Below, one piece after another: positions 21,011 through 30,978 of a stretch of 64,000 nucleotides of DNA. How positions within the stretch are numbered: the first letter of the stretch is position 1; the number at the start of each line of letters is the position of its first letter. A program made the translations under genes and the position numbers. The notes beneath the pieces were generated by a model. The model made no database searches. It saw only the letters and a list, made by a program, of their open reading frames with translations, and was not told the origin of the DNA. Source of the DNA: Diplonema papillatum (Eukaryota > Euglenozoa > Diplonemea > Diplonemida > Diplonemidae); assembly GCA_030068145.1 (NCBI GenBank), contig JAPJBO010000432.1, positions 1 through 64,000 on the forward strand, written 5' to 3'.

Positions 21011-21542
21011 GACACAGGCGCTTCGTTTGGTTTGTGCGTTGCACAACCTTCGACAGCGCTCCACAATTTGACCGGGAGAGAGCTTGCATAATCTTGACGA
21101 GCCGAAGCTACCAGCTAACATATCTTATCAAAGACGCACTCAACATCCGGCTCTAATGCTCAGTGCAGGATCACGGGGGATCCTCGGCTTCCAAAGCCTG
21201 CCGGGGTTGGAATAAGTTCCAAAAATGACATCTGTTGTCATATCAGCAAATATTCACGCCCTCTTCAGGGTGTTCTCACCCTGGATGACAAAATATACAG
21301 CCCCCAGCTTGGTTCGAGTATCAATCAAAAAATCGTGACCCCCGTGTCTCCTGGGTCGACGGGTGTAAAGGGTGGACGATAAAGCGTTCCGGTCCACACA
21401 AGGCTTGCAGCACAAACCAGAGCCAGAGAACGTGGGAGTGACAAGAGAGGAAAAGAGTAAAAAGTAACCCCCCAAAAGAACAAGAAGAAACCGTCTACGA
21501 ACAAGCAAAAACAAAACAAAAAAAGAAGGAGAAAAAAAAAAG
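21011..21542. other. Upstream region of the EF-hand gene, no gene seen
   Basis: No coding similarity. An A-rich tract (21460-21540) runs to the ATG at 21543, as it does before the duplicate first exon. Confidence 0.5.
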
Positions 21543-21629
21543 ATGGGCCAAATCTGCTGCGGGCGCGCCGTGCGCAATAAGCCCAACGCCCATAATCCGA
21601 AGGCTGCACCCAGAACACCGAGATACCAG
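21543..21629 (+). CDS. EF-hand protein, exon 1 (MGQICCG start)
   Basis: First exon of a calcium-binding protein with four resolved exons: 21543-21629, 21858-21995, 26096-26269 and 27829-28047. All are phase 0 with GT-AG borders (donors gtcttt, gtatgt, gtatgt, gtttgc; acceptors ctacag, acacag, acacag). The start MGQICCG offers Gly2 for N-myristoylation and Cys5/Cys6 for palmitoylation, the layout of membrane-tethered calcium sensors. The joined model gives 206 residues and is open at the 3' end. I found no further exon before 34 kb, so the C-terminus is missing or lies further away. The family within EF-hand proteins is not recognised. Confidence 0.75.
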
Positions 21630-21857
21630 GTCTTTGTGGTTTTTCAGACTGGGTCCTCTCTCTCTCTCTCGTGGAAATCATTACTGATGGGGTCATGTTA
21701 TTCGGTCGATCACGGTCTATCAAGAGGGGATGGACCGGCTCATAAACGTGTACCCGTTGCCGCCCGCCCCAGCCTCAACGGTCAACCGGAGACTCCAGGG
21801 CACCAAAGCCTTCAACCTCAAAACGAGCTCGGAAAGAGACCCCCCTAATACCTACAG

Positions 21858-21995
21858 AACCCGCCGTCGTCGGAGCAGGAGAAGAAGGACGCAATGCGGA
21901 AGTTCGTCGACGTGATGGACAAGAAGGCGCAGATCATCATGAAGGACCACCCGGACGAAGTCATGGGCTACCTCATGAACCCCGCCGAGCTGCTG
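21858..21995 (+). CDS. EF-hand protein, exon 2
   Basis: 46 codons, charged and probably helical (SEQEKKDAMRKFVDVMDKKA ... YLMNPAELL). The acceptor is 'acctacag' and the donor 'gtatgt'. A copy of the 60-bp pre-exon motif lies 30-90 bp before the acceptor. It joins exon 1 and exon 3 or 4 in phase 0. Confidence 0.75.
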
Positions 21996-21999
21996 GTAT

Positions 22000-22481
22000 G
22001 TCTTCTTCTCGTTCAGTGGGAGCTGAGATCTTATTGGATGGTGTAAGCGAAGAACAATTCAGATTGTGTTTGTATGACAGGGCCGCAGCTCGCACTACAG
22101 TGCTGCTGCTGTGCTGCTGTGTGGTGGTGTGTGTGCATGCATACACATACGTTGCTACTGCTACGTACACCCACTAGCATGTACTTCTACATGCACCACC
22201 TGCTGCTGATGCACAGCACGCGCTCTGCTGCTGCTGATGCACTACGCAGTATGGTGGTGGTATCTACTACCTACTGAGGATACGTAGCTACGTGCTGTGG
22301 TATCACACGCGCCTACGACGTAACGACTTACGCCCGCCGTAGTAGTATTAGTGGCTGCCTTAACCCGGGGAAACGAGCTTGGCGAGGTCATCGGGGGTTA
22401 GGGAGGGTGGGAATACCTGCCGTGGGCGGCTTTAGTTTTACGACACCTCAATGCAAGAAGGTTGTCGACAACTAGTTCGAA
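22000..22481. other. Intron of the EF-hand gene, low complexity
   Basis: Contains a CTG/TACG-rich stretch (22090-22340) similar in composition to 44520-44820, and a short piece of MITE family C (about 22040-22075). No gene seen. Confidence 0.5.
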
Positions 22482-22608
22482 GTGGGTCTTTTTTTTTGTT
22501 GAACGCTTACGCCCGCCACTAAACCCAGATTTTACCTGTGTTTCGTGTGGGCTGCAGCACATTTACTTCCTTTGATCTATCGCAACTGGCAGTCTCCTCA
22601 AGCATTTC
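22482..22608 (-). mobile_element. MITE family D, copy 2 (partial)
   Basis: The reverse copy keeps the end 'ctcctcaagcatttcctac' and the internal 'aacgcttacgcccgccact'. The other end is missing. Confidence 0.7.
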
Positions 22609-22694
22609 CTACAAAGCCGGTGCTTATACAAAGATAATACAACAAAACTTCGTATTTCTTGGAACTAACCAACACCCTGAAGGCTGTGTGAAGT

Positions 22695-22810
22695 TCTCTT
22701 GTCAAGACGAGCTAAAGAGGCGAACGCATGACACATCACGTGCGAAGAGATAACGGCGCCGTCGGCGGTGCAGATTATCGCCTCAGATTCTTTTGCGTTC
22801 TAACCCAAAC
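22695..22810 (+). mobile_element. LINE 3'-end fragment
   Basis: The last codons of the LINE ORF (gacgagctaaagaggcgaa...) with a stop TAA at 22751-22753, then the 3' UTR to 'ttgcgttctaacccaaac'. It shows where the ORF normally stops. Confidence 0.85.
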
Positions 22811-22851
22811 TCTTATCGACTTTCGTGGTGCATCGCCTCCCCATCAGTGTA

Positions 22852-22901
22852 AATTTGTTGCATTAGTGTGATTGTCAGGCCTTCGACTACCCTGAGCAAT
22901 G
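22852..22901 (+). repeat. 50-bp repeat N core
   Basis: From 'aaatttgttgcattagtg' to 'ctaccctgagcaatgc', the short form of repeat N. Confidence 0.8.
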
Positions 22902-23560
22902 CACTATGCTGTGAAACTGTGATGGTGGGGCGACTGGATGCTCCCCGGTGCCCCTGGTCCCTGCACTCTTTCTTGTCTACCCAATCCCAAACACCCTGAA
23001 CGCGTCAGGGGACTTCACAAGGTTTCACAACGGAGTGACACACCACCCGAAACAAACTGCACCCCCTCACTTTTCACAACCCCCTCTCAACCCCCCTCCA
23101 TACCTAAGCCTCTACGGCCAACCGGAGCCTTTAAAAACACCGACCTTCTAAGCCACAAATAACGCTGGAACGCAGGTTCCAGCTAAAACACGCAAACGAG
23201 CTCGTAAGTTGTTGTGTAGCATGTCTTACAGTCTCACTGCGGGAATGCTGCGGCGCAGTCGTCAAGCCAGGTGGTTGGGGGGGGGGGTGCAGCGCTCTTG
23301 TTAAGGATCAGCCACTTTGGCCGGATGGCCGGATAAACCAGACCCCCCCCCCCCCCTCTAGTAGCACGGGTGGTCCTGGCTGTGACGAGCTACGATCAGC
23401 CGCCTGACAAACCAGACTCACACCGCAGTCCTGTCTGCAGACACTCAGGTTCCACGCTGATGATGGTCCGCCTTATGTGTCCGTGGCTTAAAGGACCGAA
23501 ACACGGCGCAGACGGGACCAGTGCGGTGTTGAGCACATACCCATTCCAAGCACGTTCTTG
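22902..23560. other. Intron of the EF-hand gene, no gene seen
   Basis: Includes a copy of the 60-bp pre-exon motif (about 23106-23172) and homopolymer G and C runs (23277-23287, 23343-23356, 23566-23588). The sequence is otherwise unassigned. Confidence 0.5.
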
Positions 23561-23584
23561 CAACCCCCCCCCCCCCCCCCCCCC

Positions 23585-24235
23585 CCCCTGACGCTGGTCG
23601 CGACATTCACAGCTCGATGGCCACAATCCGAAGTCTCGTGTTTGACACGACAGAAGTTGACTCCCAGCACCGGGATGCTCACGAACTCCTGACGTGGATC
23701 AGAAGTTGCGTACCGTCTGACGACCTGCTTCGAATGCGGAGGATCCAACACAGCGGCACCAGCACTGGAGCCATTCCTCCTTGTTGAGCTGAAGAACAGA
23801 GAAAAAGCCTACACCGAACCACTCGAAGTTCTTGTACGGAAAGTGAAGAACAAGAAGGCAACCCGTATCCCCGACGTCGACTGCGATACATGCCACCGAA
23901 GAACGGAGGGCTCCACAAAAAAGCTCTACGTTTTCCCAAGTGTGATGGATGTGGCTCTTAAACGAGCCCAACGGTCGAAGAGAACAGGCGAAGAAATAAA
24001 GCTAAAAGTCCGCACGCCCATTCAACCAGCCATCACGATCGGGGAAGACACTTACAGAGTAACTGGCTTCATCGTCCACACAGGGAAAGTGCAAGCTGGA
24101 CACTACTACACCGTGCTGCGAGAAAACGACGACTGGGTGTGTTACGACGACCAGCAAGTGTCCCTTCTCTCATGGGAAGAATGTGCTGTCAAGTTCACAA
24201 CAAACGGCTACATCGTTTCCCTGGAGAGAGATTAA
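23585..24235 (+). pseudogene. Ubiquitin-specific protease (USP), broken copy
   Basis: The final frame (to stop 24233-24235) shows the USP C-terminal core: a CxxC pair (TCFECGG), a second CxxC (DCDTC), FPSVMDVALKR, then the His box GFIVHTGKVQAGHYYTVL with catalytic His and WVCYDD with the Asp position, ending NGYIVSLERD. Upstream, SQHRDAHELL matches the QQDAHEF box, and QKLRTV belongs between them. These three pieces lie in three different frames, and the N-terminal Cys box (GNTCYMNS type) is absent because a C-run occurs where it should be. No introns are seen, so it may be a retrocopy. It lies on the sense strand in an intron of the EF-hand gene. It cannot be a working protease as it stands. 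Confidence 0.8.
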
Positions 24236-24239
24236 ACAC

Positions 24240-24544
24240 TTTCAACCCTTGAAAGTAGTGCCCCGTGGCGGTTGGTTACGAGCCACAATCCCATCCAAAC
24301 CCCCTTTTTTTAAAAAACGAATGAAGGAAGGAAAACCCATGAAACTAAGTTGCGCTCGCACCGGAACAGGACTGAAAATCCCCATCCAAAGGACCCACGG
24401 ATGAGCTCTGACTTTGGATTGGTCTGCGTTCAAGAGCGAAACATGAGACGAAGAACGAGGTGCACACAACACCGCGGTGAAAAAAACACAGGAGGCTAGT
24501 CCCTCATTTTACAACTTTCTATTTTCTATATTGCATCCCTTACC
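24240..24544. other. No gene seen
   Basis: Unassigned intronic sequence after the USP copy. Confidence 0.4.
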
Positions 24545-24625
24545 TAGACGACATCTTCCTCGAAGAAGACTTGATGCTAGCATCAACCATGCAGGAGAGG
24601 CAGTGTTCTGCCTAAACATTAAACT
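24545..24625. repeat. Dispersed repeat I, copy 2
   Basis: 'ctcgaagaagacttgatgct' to 'ctgcctaaacattaaac', an uninterrupted version of the unit at 13845-14000. Confidence 0.8.
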
Positions 24626-24856
24626 AAGATTTCCCCCCCCTCTACAGTGCAGTTGCCTTGGAGGCTGGGTGGTCAAATTCTGGTGAAATGGTCAAAATTC
24701 CCTGCCAAAAGTGGGCCCACAAAAATTTTCCAAAGTGTGGTATTTGGGGTATTTGGGGCAAAAAAAAAGTTTTTTTTTTCTGACCGCCCACCGTGGTGAC
24801 CACCTTAGAGTGTGACAGGTAGCGTCTCCCCCCTCCACAGTGAAAATAGCCTATGA

Positions 24857-24950
24857 GGGGGGGGTCAGCCGGCTGATGGATGGATGGATGGTTCTTAACA
24901 AGATGCCTGAGGGGGGTGTCGTTGGACGGGAAGAAAAAAATCATCTTGCC
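24857..24950 (+). repeat. Dispersed repeat with GATG run, copy 1
   Basis: 'gggtcagccggctgatggat' to 'gttggacgggaagaaaaaa'. It is repeated at 41907-42000. In both places a second shared stretch follows ('gattcctcttcgttctt' to 'aaaggcgcagacagaccag'), at 25357-25455 here and directly adjacent at 42001-42095. Confidence 0.8.
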
Positions 24951-24960
24951 CCTACGCACA

Positions 24961-25335
24961 GGGCTTACGCAGCTCTTTGGTCTTGGAGCTAAATACCTAC
25001 TGAAAAATCAGTACGTAGGGTCAGGCAAAAAAGAAATAGAGCATAGGGGGCTCACCTGCCAGTGTTGCATGTCTTTGCCTCTGCCCTCCTCTCCGGCCTC
25101 AACCCTCCAGTGTCGCGGGGGTAAGCAACAGCAGGATCTGTCGACCGGAATCCTCAGTACTGCGGTTGATTCCCCAGATGAATCTGCAGAAAAGATAGTA
25201 CGTGCTGAGAACGTACTGATTTCAGCACGTGTACACGTACTGATTCAGCTTGTGTACAAAAAGAAACTAAGAAAAGTAACGTGCTGAAAACAGTACGTTC
25301 AGCATGCTGAACGTACGGCCTGCCTACGCAATGTA
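24961..25335. mobile_element. Probable hAT-like MITE, left end and ACGTACTG iterations
   Basis: Starts CAGGGCTTACGCAGC, close to the TIR at 18365. Inside are iterated palindromic forms of 'gtacgtgctgaacgtac' and 'cagtacgt' (25000-25020, 25195-25335). No complementary right end was found, so the limits are uncertain. Confidence 0.45.
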
Positions 25336-25548
25336 CGTGATAGGTTTACCCTCGATGGTTTGATTCCTCTTCGTTCTTTCTTGCAGTCATTGCACCAAGA
25401 AGTATCCCGCAGACTTTTCGTCAGCGAACCCAAAAGGCGCAGACAGACCAGTATGCAGAATGCCGGCCTAGGTCGGCCCGAATCTGGCAACGCCCAAAGA
25501 AATGTGCAGCTGATCATCCGCTTCAAACCCGCCCCACACAGAAAAAAG

Positions 25549-25673
25549 CGAGGGAAGCGAGGTCTCCGCGTACGACACCCACCCGACGGACGGCAAGCTG
25601 TCGGTCGACGAGTCGAAAACCTTCATTTCGGCGTATTTCGAGGCCGAGGAGGGCAGGATCAGGAACATCGACC
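25549..25673 (+). pseudogene. Duplicate of EF-hand exon 3, internally deleted
   Basis: Repeats exon 3 (26096-26269) and the 90 bp before it, but lacks about 40 bp at the start of the helix-loop region, which removes the frame. YDTHPTDGKLSVDESKTF remains readable. A donor equivalent to that of exon 3 is missing. Confidence 0.75.
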
Positions 25674-26095
25674 CATACCCAAGCCTCTACGGCCAACCGG
25701 AGACTTTAAAATACCGACCTTCTACCGGTTTACAGGGCAACTCCTGCTCAACTTGTAAGACGTGGGGAGCCCAAGAACACTCACCTAACCTGGCAAGAAC
25801 TTGGTGTCGGTCACGAATTGTTTCGAACCTGACTCGCGGCCAAGTAAAGTGTACACGAAAGAAGCCTTGCATGCCCTCCCAAACCCACCCAGTACATAGT
25901 AGCTTTAAAAGAACCCATTCGACGAAGGTCACCCGGAGACTCCAAAGTCCCGGATTCTCAAGCGAACTATAACTCTAAAACACGCAAACGAACTCGTAAG
26001 TTGTTGTGTAGCATGTCCGGCCTAGGTCGGCCCGAATCTGGCAACGCCCAAAGAAATGTGCAGCTGATCACCCGCTTCAAACCCGCCCCACACAG

Positions 26096-26269
26096 AAAAA
26101 AGCGAGGGAAGCCAGCCGATTTGAGGCCACGGAGAAGCTTGAGCTGGCCTTCGCCGCGTACGACACCCACCCGACGGACGGCAAGCTGTCGGTCAACGAG
26201 TCGAAAACCTTCATTTCGGCGTATTTCGAGGCTGAGGAGGGCAGGATCAGGAACATTTACCGAGCCGGA
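26096..26269 (+). CDS. EF-hand protein, exon 3
   Basis: 58 codons between 'cacacag' and donor 'gtatgt', starting KKAREASRFEATEKLELAF. The loop THPTDGKLSVNE has Gly6, Leu8 and Glu12 of an EF-hand but Thr in place of Asp1 (an Asp sits one residue earlier), so calcium binding by this hand may be weak. It continues SKTFISAYFEAEEGRIRNI. The phase agrees with exons 2 and 4. A truncated duplicate lies 550 bp upstream. Confidence 0.72.
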
Positions 26270-26585
26270 GTATGTTGATGACCGTGTTTTTCGTAATAAC
26301 AATTAATTGTAAACACGAAAGAGAACGCTGGCAGCGTGTTTGGGAGAAGATTAGCCTACCGATCATATTCACTCACTATCACTCACTAACAGGCTAATCC
26401 TCCCCCGGCACGTACAAACAAAACCTGGCACTAACTCGGACTGACATCCTCGAGGGAGAAGTCAAATGGGGTGCTATCCCCGTCGTGAAACTCCCCCGCG
26501 GGGAGGATTACGATGAAGCGGAGGCCGTTTTCCCATCTGTCGAGTGATCCTCTGTTGGGTGACCTGGTTGATCCTAGCCGTGAAT
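26270..26585. other. Intron, SSU rRNA 5' stub at the end
   Basis: No gene seen. At about 26559-26582 'acctggttgatcct' is the universal 5' start of SSU rRNA, continuing for only about 20 bp. Confidence 0.5.
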
Positions 26586-27018
26586 TTGTTGCATTAGCGT
26601 GTGGGCCTTTGAAGTGTGGATGATGCCTCTCGCGCTGCTCCCCTTGAGGTTCCTGTTATATGTTCTTGGGAAGAAGAGACAAGTCCAAATGAGGGAAAAT
26701 AGGAACGACCGCGATTGGGGGAGCCGGAGTTATCAAGCGAGAGGTAGAAGGTGGCCGCAATACGCGAGTCCGGCCAAGGTTTTCTTATATGTTGCCGACA
26801 ATCATTGTTTTTCGAAAACCGACGTCACTCTCAGTCGGAGTCGAAAATGCGCATCGGGTTCGTTTAGAAGTCGTTTTATCGGGACTTCAGTGTCTGCCGG
26901 TTCGAGCAAAGAATTCCCAGCTGAGATTACTTCATGCCAAAGCGCCGCCGCCCGGGTTAAGGGGTTGCGGCATCAGGCGTGGGCCAGGGCCAGGGAGGCT
27001 GTTCGGAGGGGTCACCAC
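26586..27018. repeat. Dispersed repeat NB with internal insertion
   Basis: The outer parts (26586-26655 and 26936-27018) together match the reverse complement of 51668-51833 and 52131-52290; a fragment is at 30885-30978. The part between, about 280 bp, is absent from those copies and so is an insertion here. Confidence 0.7.
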
Positions 27019-27020
27019 AA

Positions 27021-27206
27021 ACTTGTTGCATTAGTGTGATTGTCAGGCCTTCGACTACCCTGAGCAACGCACTATGCACACTCCGTGTCTACGTCACAGC
27101 AGATGGAACGCGTCTGTTGCGCCGCCGCGGGGGCGGCCTACGAGTGGATGTCGTTGTGGCCTCCCGGCCGGAGCCATCGTTGGATGACCCTTCGCTCGTC
27201 TCTTGA
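27021..27206 (+). repeat. Dispersed repeat N, long form, copy 2
   Basis: The reverse complement of 9118-9301, beginning with the 50-bp core 'acttgttgcattagtg'. The ORF across it is repeat sequence. Confidence 0.8.
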
Positions 27207-27274
27207 TCCCAGCCTTCTGAATACCAGCAACGCTGATGCCCAGCAAACTGGGCCACCTTGCAACCTGAGCTCTG

Positions 27275-27480
27275 GATCCAACTACGAGCTTTTTAACAAT
27301 TAATATGCACTACGGGTGCTGGAATTACCGCGGGTGCTGGCACCAGACTTGTCCACCGATTGTGTTCATTGACAGGTTGAGATATCATCCATTGCTTCTA
27401 ACGTACTAAGTACGTGTAGAGGCTATTTCTCTTCGCTGCCTCAGCAGTGTTGCTATTGGGCAATTTGCGTACCTGTCAAG
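27275..27480 (-). rRNA. SSU rRNA fragment
   Basis: The reverse complement of the 18S 530-loop region: 'ctggaattaccgcgg' and 'tgctggcaccagacttg', with 'ctacgagctttttaac' on one side and 'gggcaatttgcgtacctg' on the other. It is diverged and partial, hence a pseudogene fragment in the EF-hand intron. Confidence 0.88.
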
Positions 27481-27519
27481 TGTTCCCCTATCGAGACATC
27501 TGTCAATTGATTTCCATCG

Positions 27520-27750
27520 AAGGATCTACGTGATTTCCTATGCGATGCAGGCCGTTGAGCAGAATGGGTTGGCACTTGGAGTGTGCAGATAAGTCCCTGA
27601 AGAAAGACCGTGACATCGTGATGCAAGCAGTTAAGCACCACATAGTTGCACTGGAGTACGCTGATGAATCTCTGAAGAGAGACCGTGGCGTCTCGATTCA
27701 AGTTTATGTGCAGGACTGCGTTGAACCGGTGGACGCCCGATGATTCCTTG
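27520..27750 (+). pseudogene. DUF4116-like repeat fragment
   Basis: Two helical repeats of the pattern (D)R(D/E)IVMQAVKHH-ALEYADESLKRDRG are legible, preceded in another frame by a third (AMQAVEQNGLAL). This matches the consensus I recall for DUF4116 proteins, which are common in protists and large viruses. The frame shift and lack of flanking domain indicate a broken piece. It ends 80 bp before exon 4 of the EF-hand gene. Confidence 0.6.
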
Positions 27751-27828
27751 AGAAAATAATGTGTGCGACGTCGTAATGCAAGTTGTTCAGCGCGAACCTC
27801 AAACAACCTTTTTTTAACTCCAACACAG

Positions 27829-28047
27829 CTCCAGTTGGTGGAGGGAGAAGTGAAGGGCAACCAGGCCGAAATGGTCAACAAGGCGGTCGACACGTTCCGC
27901 AGCAAGAAGCCAGAACTGATCCAGATGTGGCACGAGAAGTGTGACAAGAACAGGGACGGCCAGCTGCAGCTTTACGAAGTCAAGCAGGCGTTCCTCGGCG
28001 ACGAGGCAGGCGACCACGAGCTGAAGCTGGCGGACTTCTTGGCCCAG
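27829..28047 (+). CDS. EF-hand protein, exon 4
   Basis: 73 codons from acceptor 'caacacag' to donor 'gtttgc', LQLVEGEVKGNQAEM to KLADFLAQ. It holds a canonical 12-residue EF-hand loop DKNRDGQLQLYE (Asp1, Asn3, Asp5, Gly6, Leu8, Glu12), preceded by a helix with WHEKC and followed by EVKQAFLG. This is the best evidence that the gene encodes a calcium sensor. The donor implies at least one more exon. Confidence 0.85.
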
Positions 28048-28595
28048 GTTTGCCCTTTTTCTTAACCGCTTGTACGTGGACGGAGGGGAAAACTAATTTG
28101 GGAAAAGGGGCTTCATAGCAAACCTCAGGTATCCCGTTTGTGGCCGGTCCATCCCTCTTGATAGACCGTGATAGACCGAAGAATACAGCACTAGGGACTA
28201 GAGATGGACCTGTTAGACCGTGGTGGACCGTGATTCACTGTGATAAACAGCGGCAGGCCCTTCGATGCAGTTTCAAGAGATAGGGACGGACCGGCTCAGT
28301 TTGAGAGCTTGGAGCACGATTCTTCGTGATAACAATTAATCGTGCGGTCAACGAAAACCGAGGTATACAGTTGCAATGTGTTTGCAATGTGTTCCAAGAA
28401 TGTAGGCTTGAGCAATGAGCGAACCAACACCAAACTGAAGATCATGTCACTGTCACAGTTTACATGTCCGTGCTTCACATGGAGATCTTCCTAACTCAAG
28501 ACATACCAAGTGAAAAAGAAGAAGAAGAACAACCTGAAGAGAGGGCCCAAAGTGTGGATGCGTCAACGCAACAGTTTTTGAAAGGATGGCGAAAG
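28048..28595. other. No gene seen
   Basis: Contains iterated 'tagaccgtgatagaccg' units (about 28160-28260). No exon that could continue the EF-hand gene was recognised. Confidence 0.45.
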
Positions 28596-28700
28596 AGCGA
28601 AGGAAACTGAACCGCCGCCAAGTAGGACCCCTCCTGATCATGATCATTTGCCAAATTTGGCCAGGCGGTCAACGAAAACCCTCTAGTTTCCCTTTTCTAC
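28596..28700 (+). repeat. Dispersed repeat B, copy 3
   Basis: Shortened copy: 'gaaactgaaccgccgcc' to 'ggtcaacgaaaaccctc'. Confidence 0.8.
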
Positions 28701-28781
28701 TTTTTTCCTACTCTCGCGGTGTACGGTTTTTTAATTATTTACCCCAGGGGGTAGTTTGTCCGCAAGTGAGCCAGCTTGGAA

Positions 28782-28853
28782 GGAAATGCTCGACGAAGCT
28801 GCCAGACAAAGAACCAACGGGATCCCAAGTGCTGTAACTACCGAACCCCACGC
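28782..28853 (+). mobile_element. MITE family C fragment
   Basis: The left 70 bp of family C only, from GGAAATGCTCGACGAAGCTG. Confidence 0.75.
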
Positions 28854-29106
28854 CGAGACGGTAGACTCGTTCACCGAACCACAGCGCGAAAACCACCGTC
28901 TCGGCCACGAACTCCAGGTGGTAAATATTCGGGGGAACGGCGAGAAGCAATGTTCAGGCCGCGTTCGACTCCTGAAGACGGGTTGCAGCTGGGCCCGGCC
29001 CATCCTGCCGAAGAGCGCCGGCGTCGCAAAGCTCAGCTTTTACCACCAGGGAGGCTTCGGGCCCCTGCCCGCCGGCACGCCTACAAACACAAGCATACGT
29101 CGGTTG

Positions 29107-29475
29107 TACCCTTGGCAAAGTCGCCATTTCACCTCCTACTTCACCGGCACCGTCGGTTGTACCCTTGGCAAAGTCGCCATTTCACCTCCTGCTTCACCCA
29201 CTGGGGCTGGCACCGTCGGTTGTACCCTTGGCAAAGTCGCCATTTCACCTCCTACTTCACCCACTGGGGCTGGCACCGTCGATCGTACCCTTGGCAAAGT
29301 CGCCATTTCACCTCCTGCTTTACCCACTGGGGCTGGCACCGTCGGTTGTACCCTTGGCAAAGTCGCCATTTCACCTCCTGCTTCACCCACTGGGGCTGGC
29401 ACCGTCGGTTGTACCCTTGGCAAAGTCGCCATTTCACCTCCTACTTCACCCACTGGGGCTGGGAGCGCCCATGTA
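29107..29475 (+). repeat. 63-bp minisatellite, about six units
   Basis: Units 'tgtacccttggcaaagtcgc' ... 'cactggggctggcaccgtcg'. The length is a multiple of three and the units are open in several frames on both strands (for example LGKVAISPPASPTGAGTV). The frame from 28756 runs to 29559 and carries five repeats. With no family similarity and with MITE sequence upstream, coding is not supported. Confidence 0.85.
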
Positions 29476-29633
29476 AGTTGGGCAAGCGTGACCAATCCGC
29501 GCTGTGCAGAAGGCACCGGTCACAAGTACAGCCACGCGTCTCCAGTGTCAGGCTGTTGAACCGTACACCTCAAGTCACGGAATCCTCCAACGGATCTCGA
29601 AGGACTCGCTCTTGTTTGGTTTATAAAGGGCTT

Positions 29634-29889
29634 ACCTACCCCCCCCAGTGTTTAAGATCGCGTTTTTCCGTGTTTAAGATCGCCCCCCAAAAAAACCGAT
29701 CTTATACACGGGGGGGGACGATCTTAAACACGGGGGGGGGGGACAAAAAAACACCCCAAAATTTTTTTTCCGCTGCGCGGGACCCCACCCCACTCCCCCG
29801 CCGTGTATAAGATCGCCCTCATTTCTCAAAAAAACCGATCTTATACACGGGGGGGGAGGGCGCGATCTTAAACACGGGGGGTGGTAGGC
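29634..29889. mobile_element. MITE with GATCTTAAACACGG iterations
   Basis: Inverted ends: left CCTACCCCCCCCAGTG then TTTAAGATCGCG, right 'cgcgatcttaaacacgg' then 'ggggtggtagg'. Internal alternation of 'gatcttatacacgg' and 'gatcttaaacacgg' occurs in both orientations. Non-coding. Confidence 0.85.
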
Positions 29890-30255
29890 ACGTTGGTTAC
29901 TTCCTTCAGACTTGTTTCTGCGAGGAAAACGACGGGTAGGTGGGGGAAAATCTTAATGAATGTTAAGGCAGAGCGCCTCTCATGCATGGTTGATGCTATC
30001 ATCAAGTCTTCTTCGAGGAAGAATCCACACAAACACAGGAGTTTGACGCTGTTCTTGGGTTCAAAGGTGGAGAAGCAGCTGTGTAAGTTTCCCGAAGCCA
30101 CGGCAGAGAAGCCGGTAGAACACAGAAGCGGCGATGTCCCGTCGCAACAGTCTCGTGGTTTCAGTCAGTTCGTTGGCGAAAAACGACAAGAGAACAAGAA
30201 CCCCCCCCGGCGGCGTCGATAGAAGTGTTGTGGGAATCTAGGGTTAAACCACCGA
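29890..30255. other. No gene seen, repeat I fragment
   Basis: Reverse copy of repeat I around 29975-30025; the rest is unassigned. Confidence 0.45.
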
Positions 30256-30432
30256 AAATACTCGAGGGGCTGCCTTGTGCTTACTTCGAAGGAGGCTAGA
30301 GGGGGAGAAACAGTACAAATCAACAAAGGGGGGCTTCTTTGTTGAACGCCAGATTCACCTGTGTTTCGTGTGGGCTGCAGCACAGTTACCTCCTTTGATC
30401 TTTTGCAGCTGGCAGCCTCCTCAAGTATTTCC
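30256..30432 (-). mobile_element. MITE family D, copy 3
   Basis: Reverse copy with both ends: 'atactcgaggggctgcc' and 'ggcagcctcctcaagtatttcc'. It contains the shared 'acctcctttgatctttt'. Confidence 0.8.
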
Positions 30433-30884
30433 TACAAAGCAGCAACGCCACGCCTACGTCGCGGGTGTTTTCGCCGCTTCGGTGTTGGGGCAACCCGCCG
30501 GAGTTTTGGTATCGAGAACATTTTCTCCCGGCCCGGCCAGCACCGAGCGGGTGTATGAGTACTCACGACCACTGTGTAGAGCATCAACAGCACATCCATC
30601 CCTGCTGTGTAGTTCTACTGCATGGTGTGGTGTCTCCCACTTTGGCGGCGGAGCGAAAAGAATGAGGAAGGTGAGACCGACATTCTTTGATCCTGCTGGG
30701 TTTGGTCTATTAGTAACGCCGGAGTGACTGTCTACTTGCAACCCCGCCTCATCCCAAACTCTTCTGGGGTAGGCTCGGGTAGGAGCTCATCCTGCCATGC
30801 GCTTTGCTTCAATTCCCACAGTAAGCAACTTGTAGAACGTGGGGGGCCCAAGACTACACTCCACGAAGGAATGTACAGTGGCTG
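30433..30884. other. No gene seen
   Basis: A stretch at 30650-30760 ('tttgatcctgctgggtttggt', 'gcaaccccgcctcatcc') repeats 11735-11825. The sequence is otherwise unassigned. Confidence 0.45.
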
Positions 30885-30978
30885 GTGACCCCTCCGAACA
30901 GCCTCCCTGGCCCTGGCCCCAGCCTGATGCCGCAACCCCTTAACCCGGGCGGCGGCGCTTTGGCATGAGCCAGGAACC
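30885..30978 (-). repeat. Dispersed repeat NB fragment
   Basis: 'gacccctccgaacagcctcc' to 'cgctttggcatgagccagg', as at 51678-51770. Confidence 0.8.

Noticed and set aside
28756-29810. Long plus-strand ORFs of 267 and 344 codons with 21-residue repeats
   Set aside because: They read through a 63-bp minisatellite that is open in several frames on both strands, after a MITE fragment. No family similarity.
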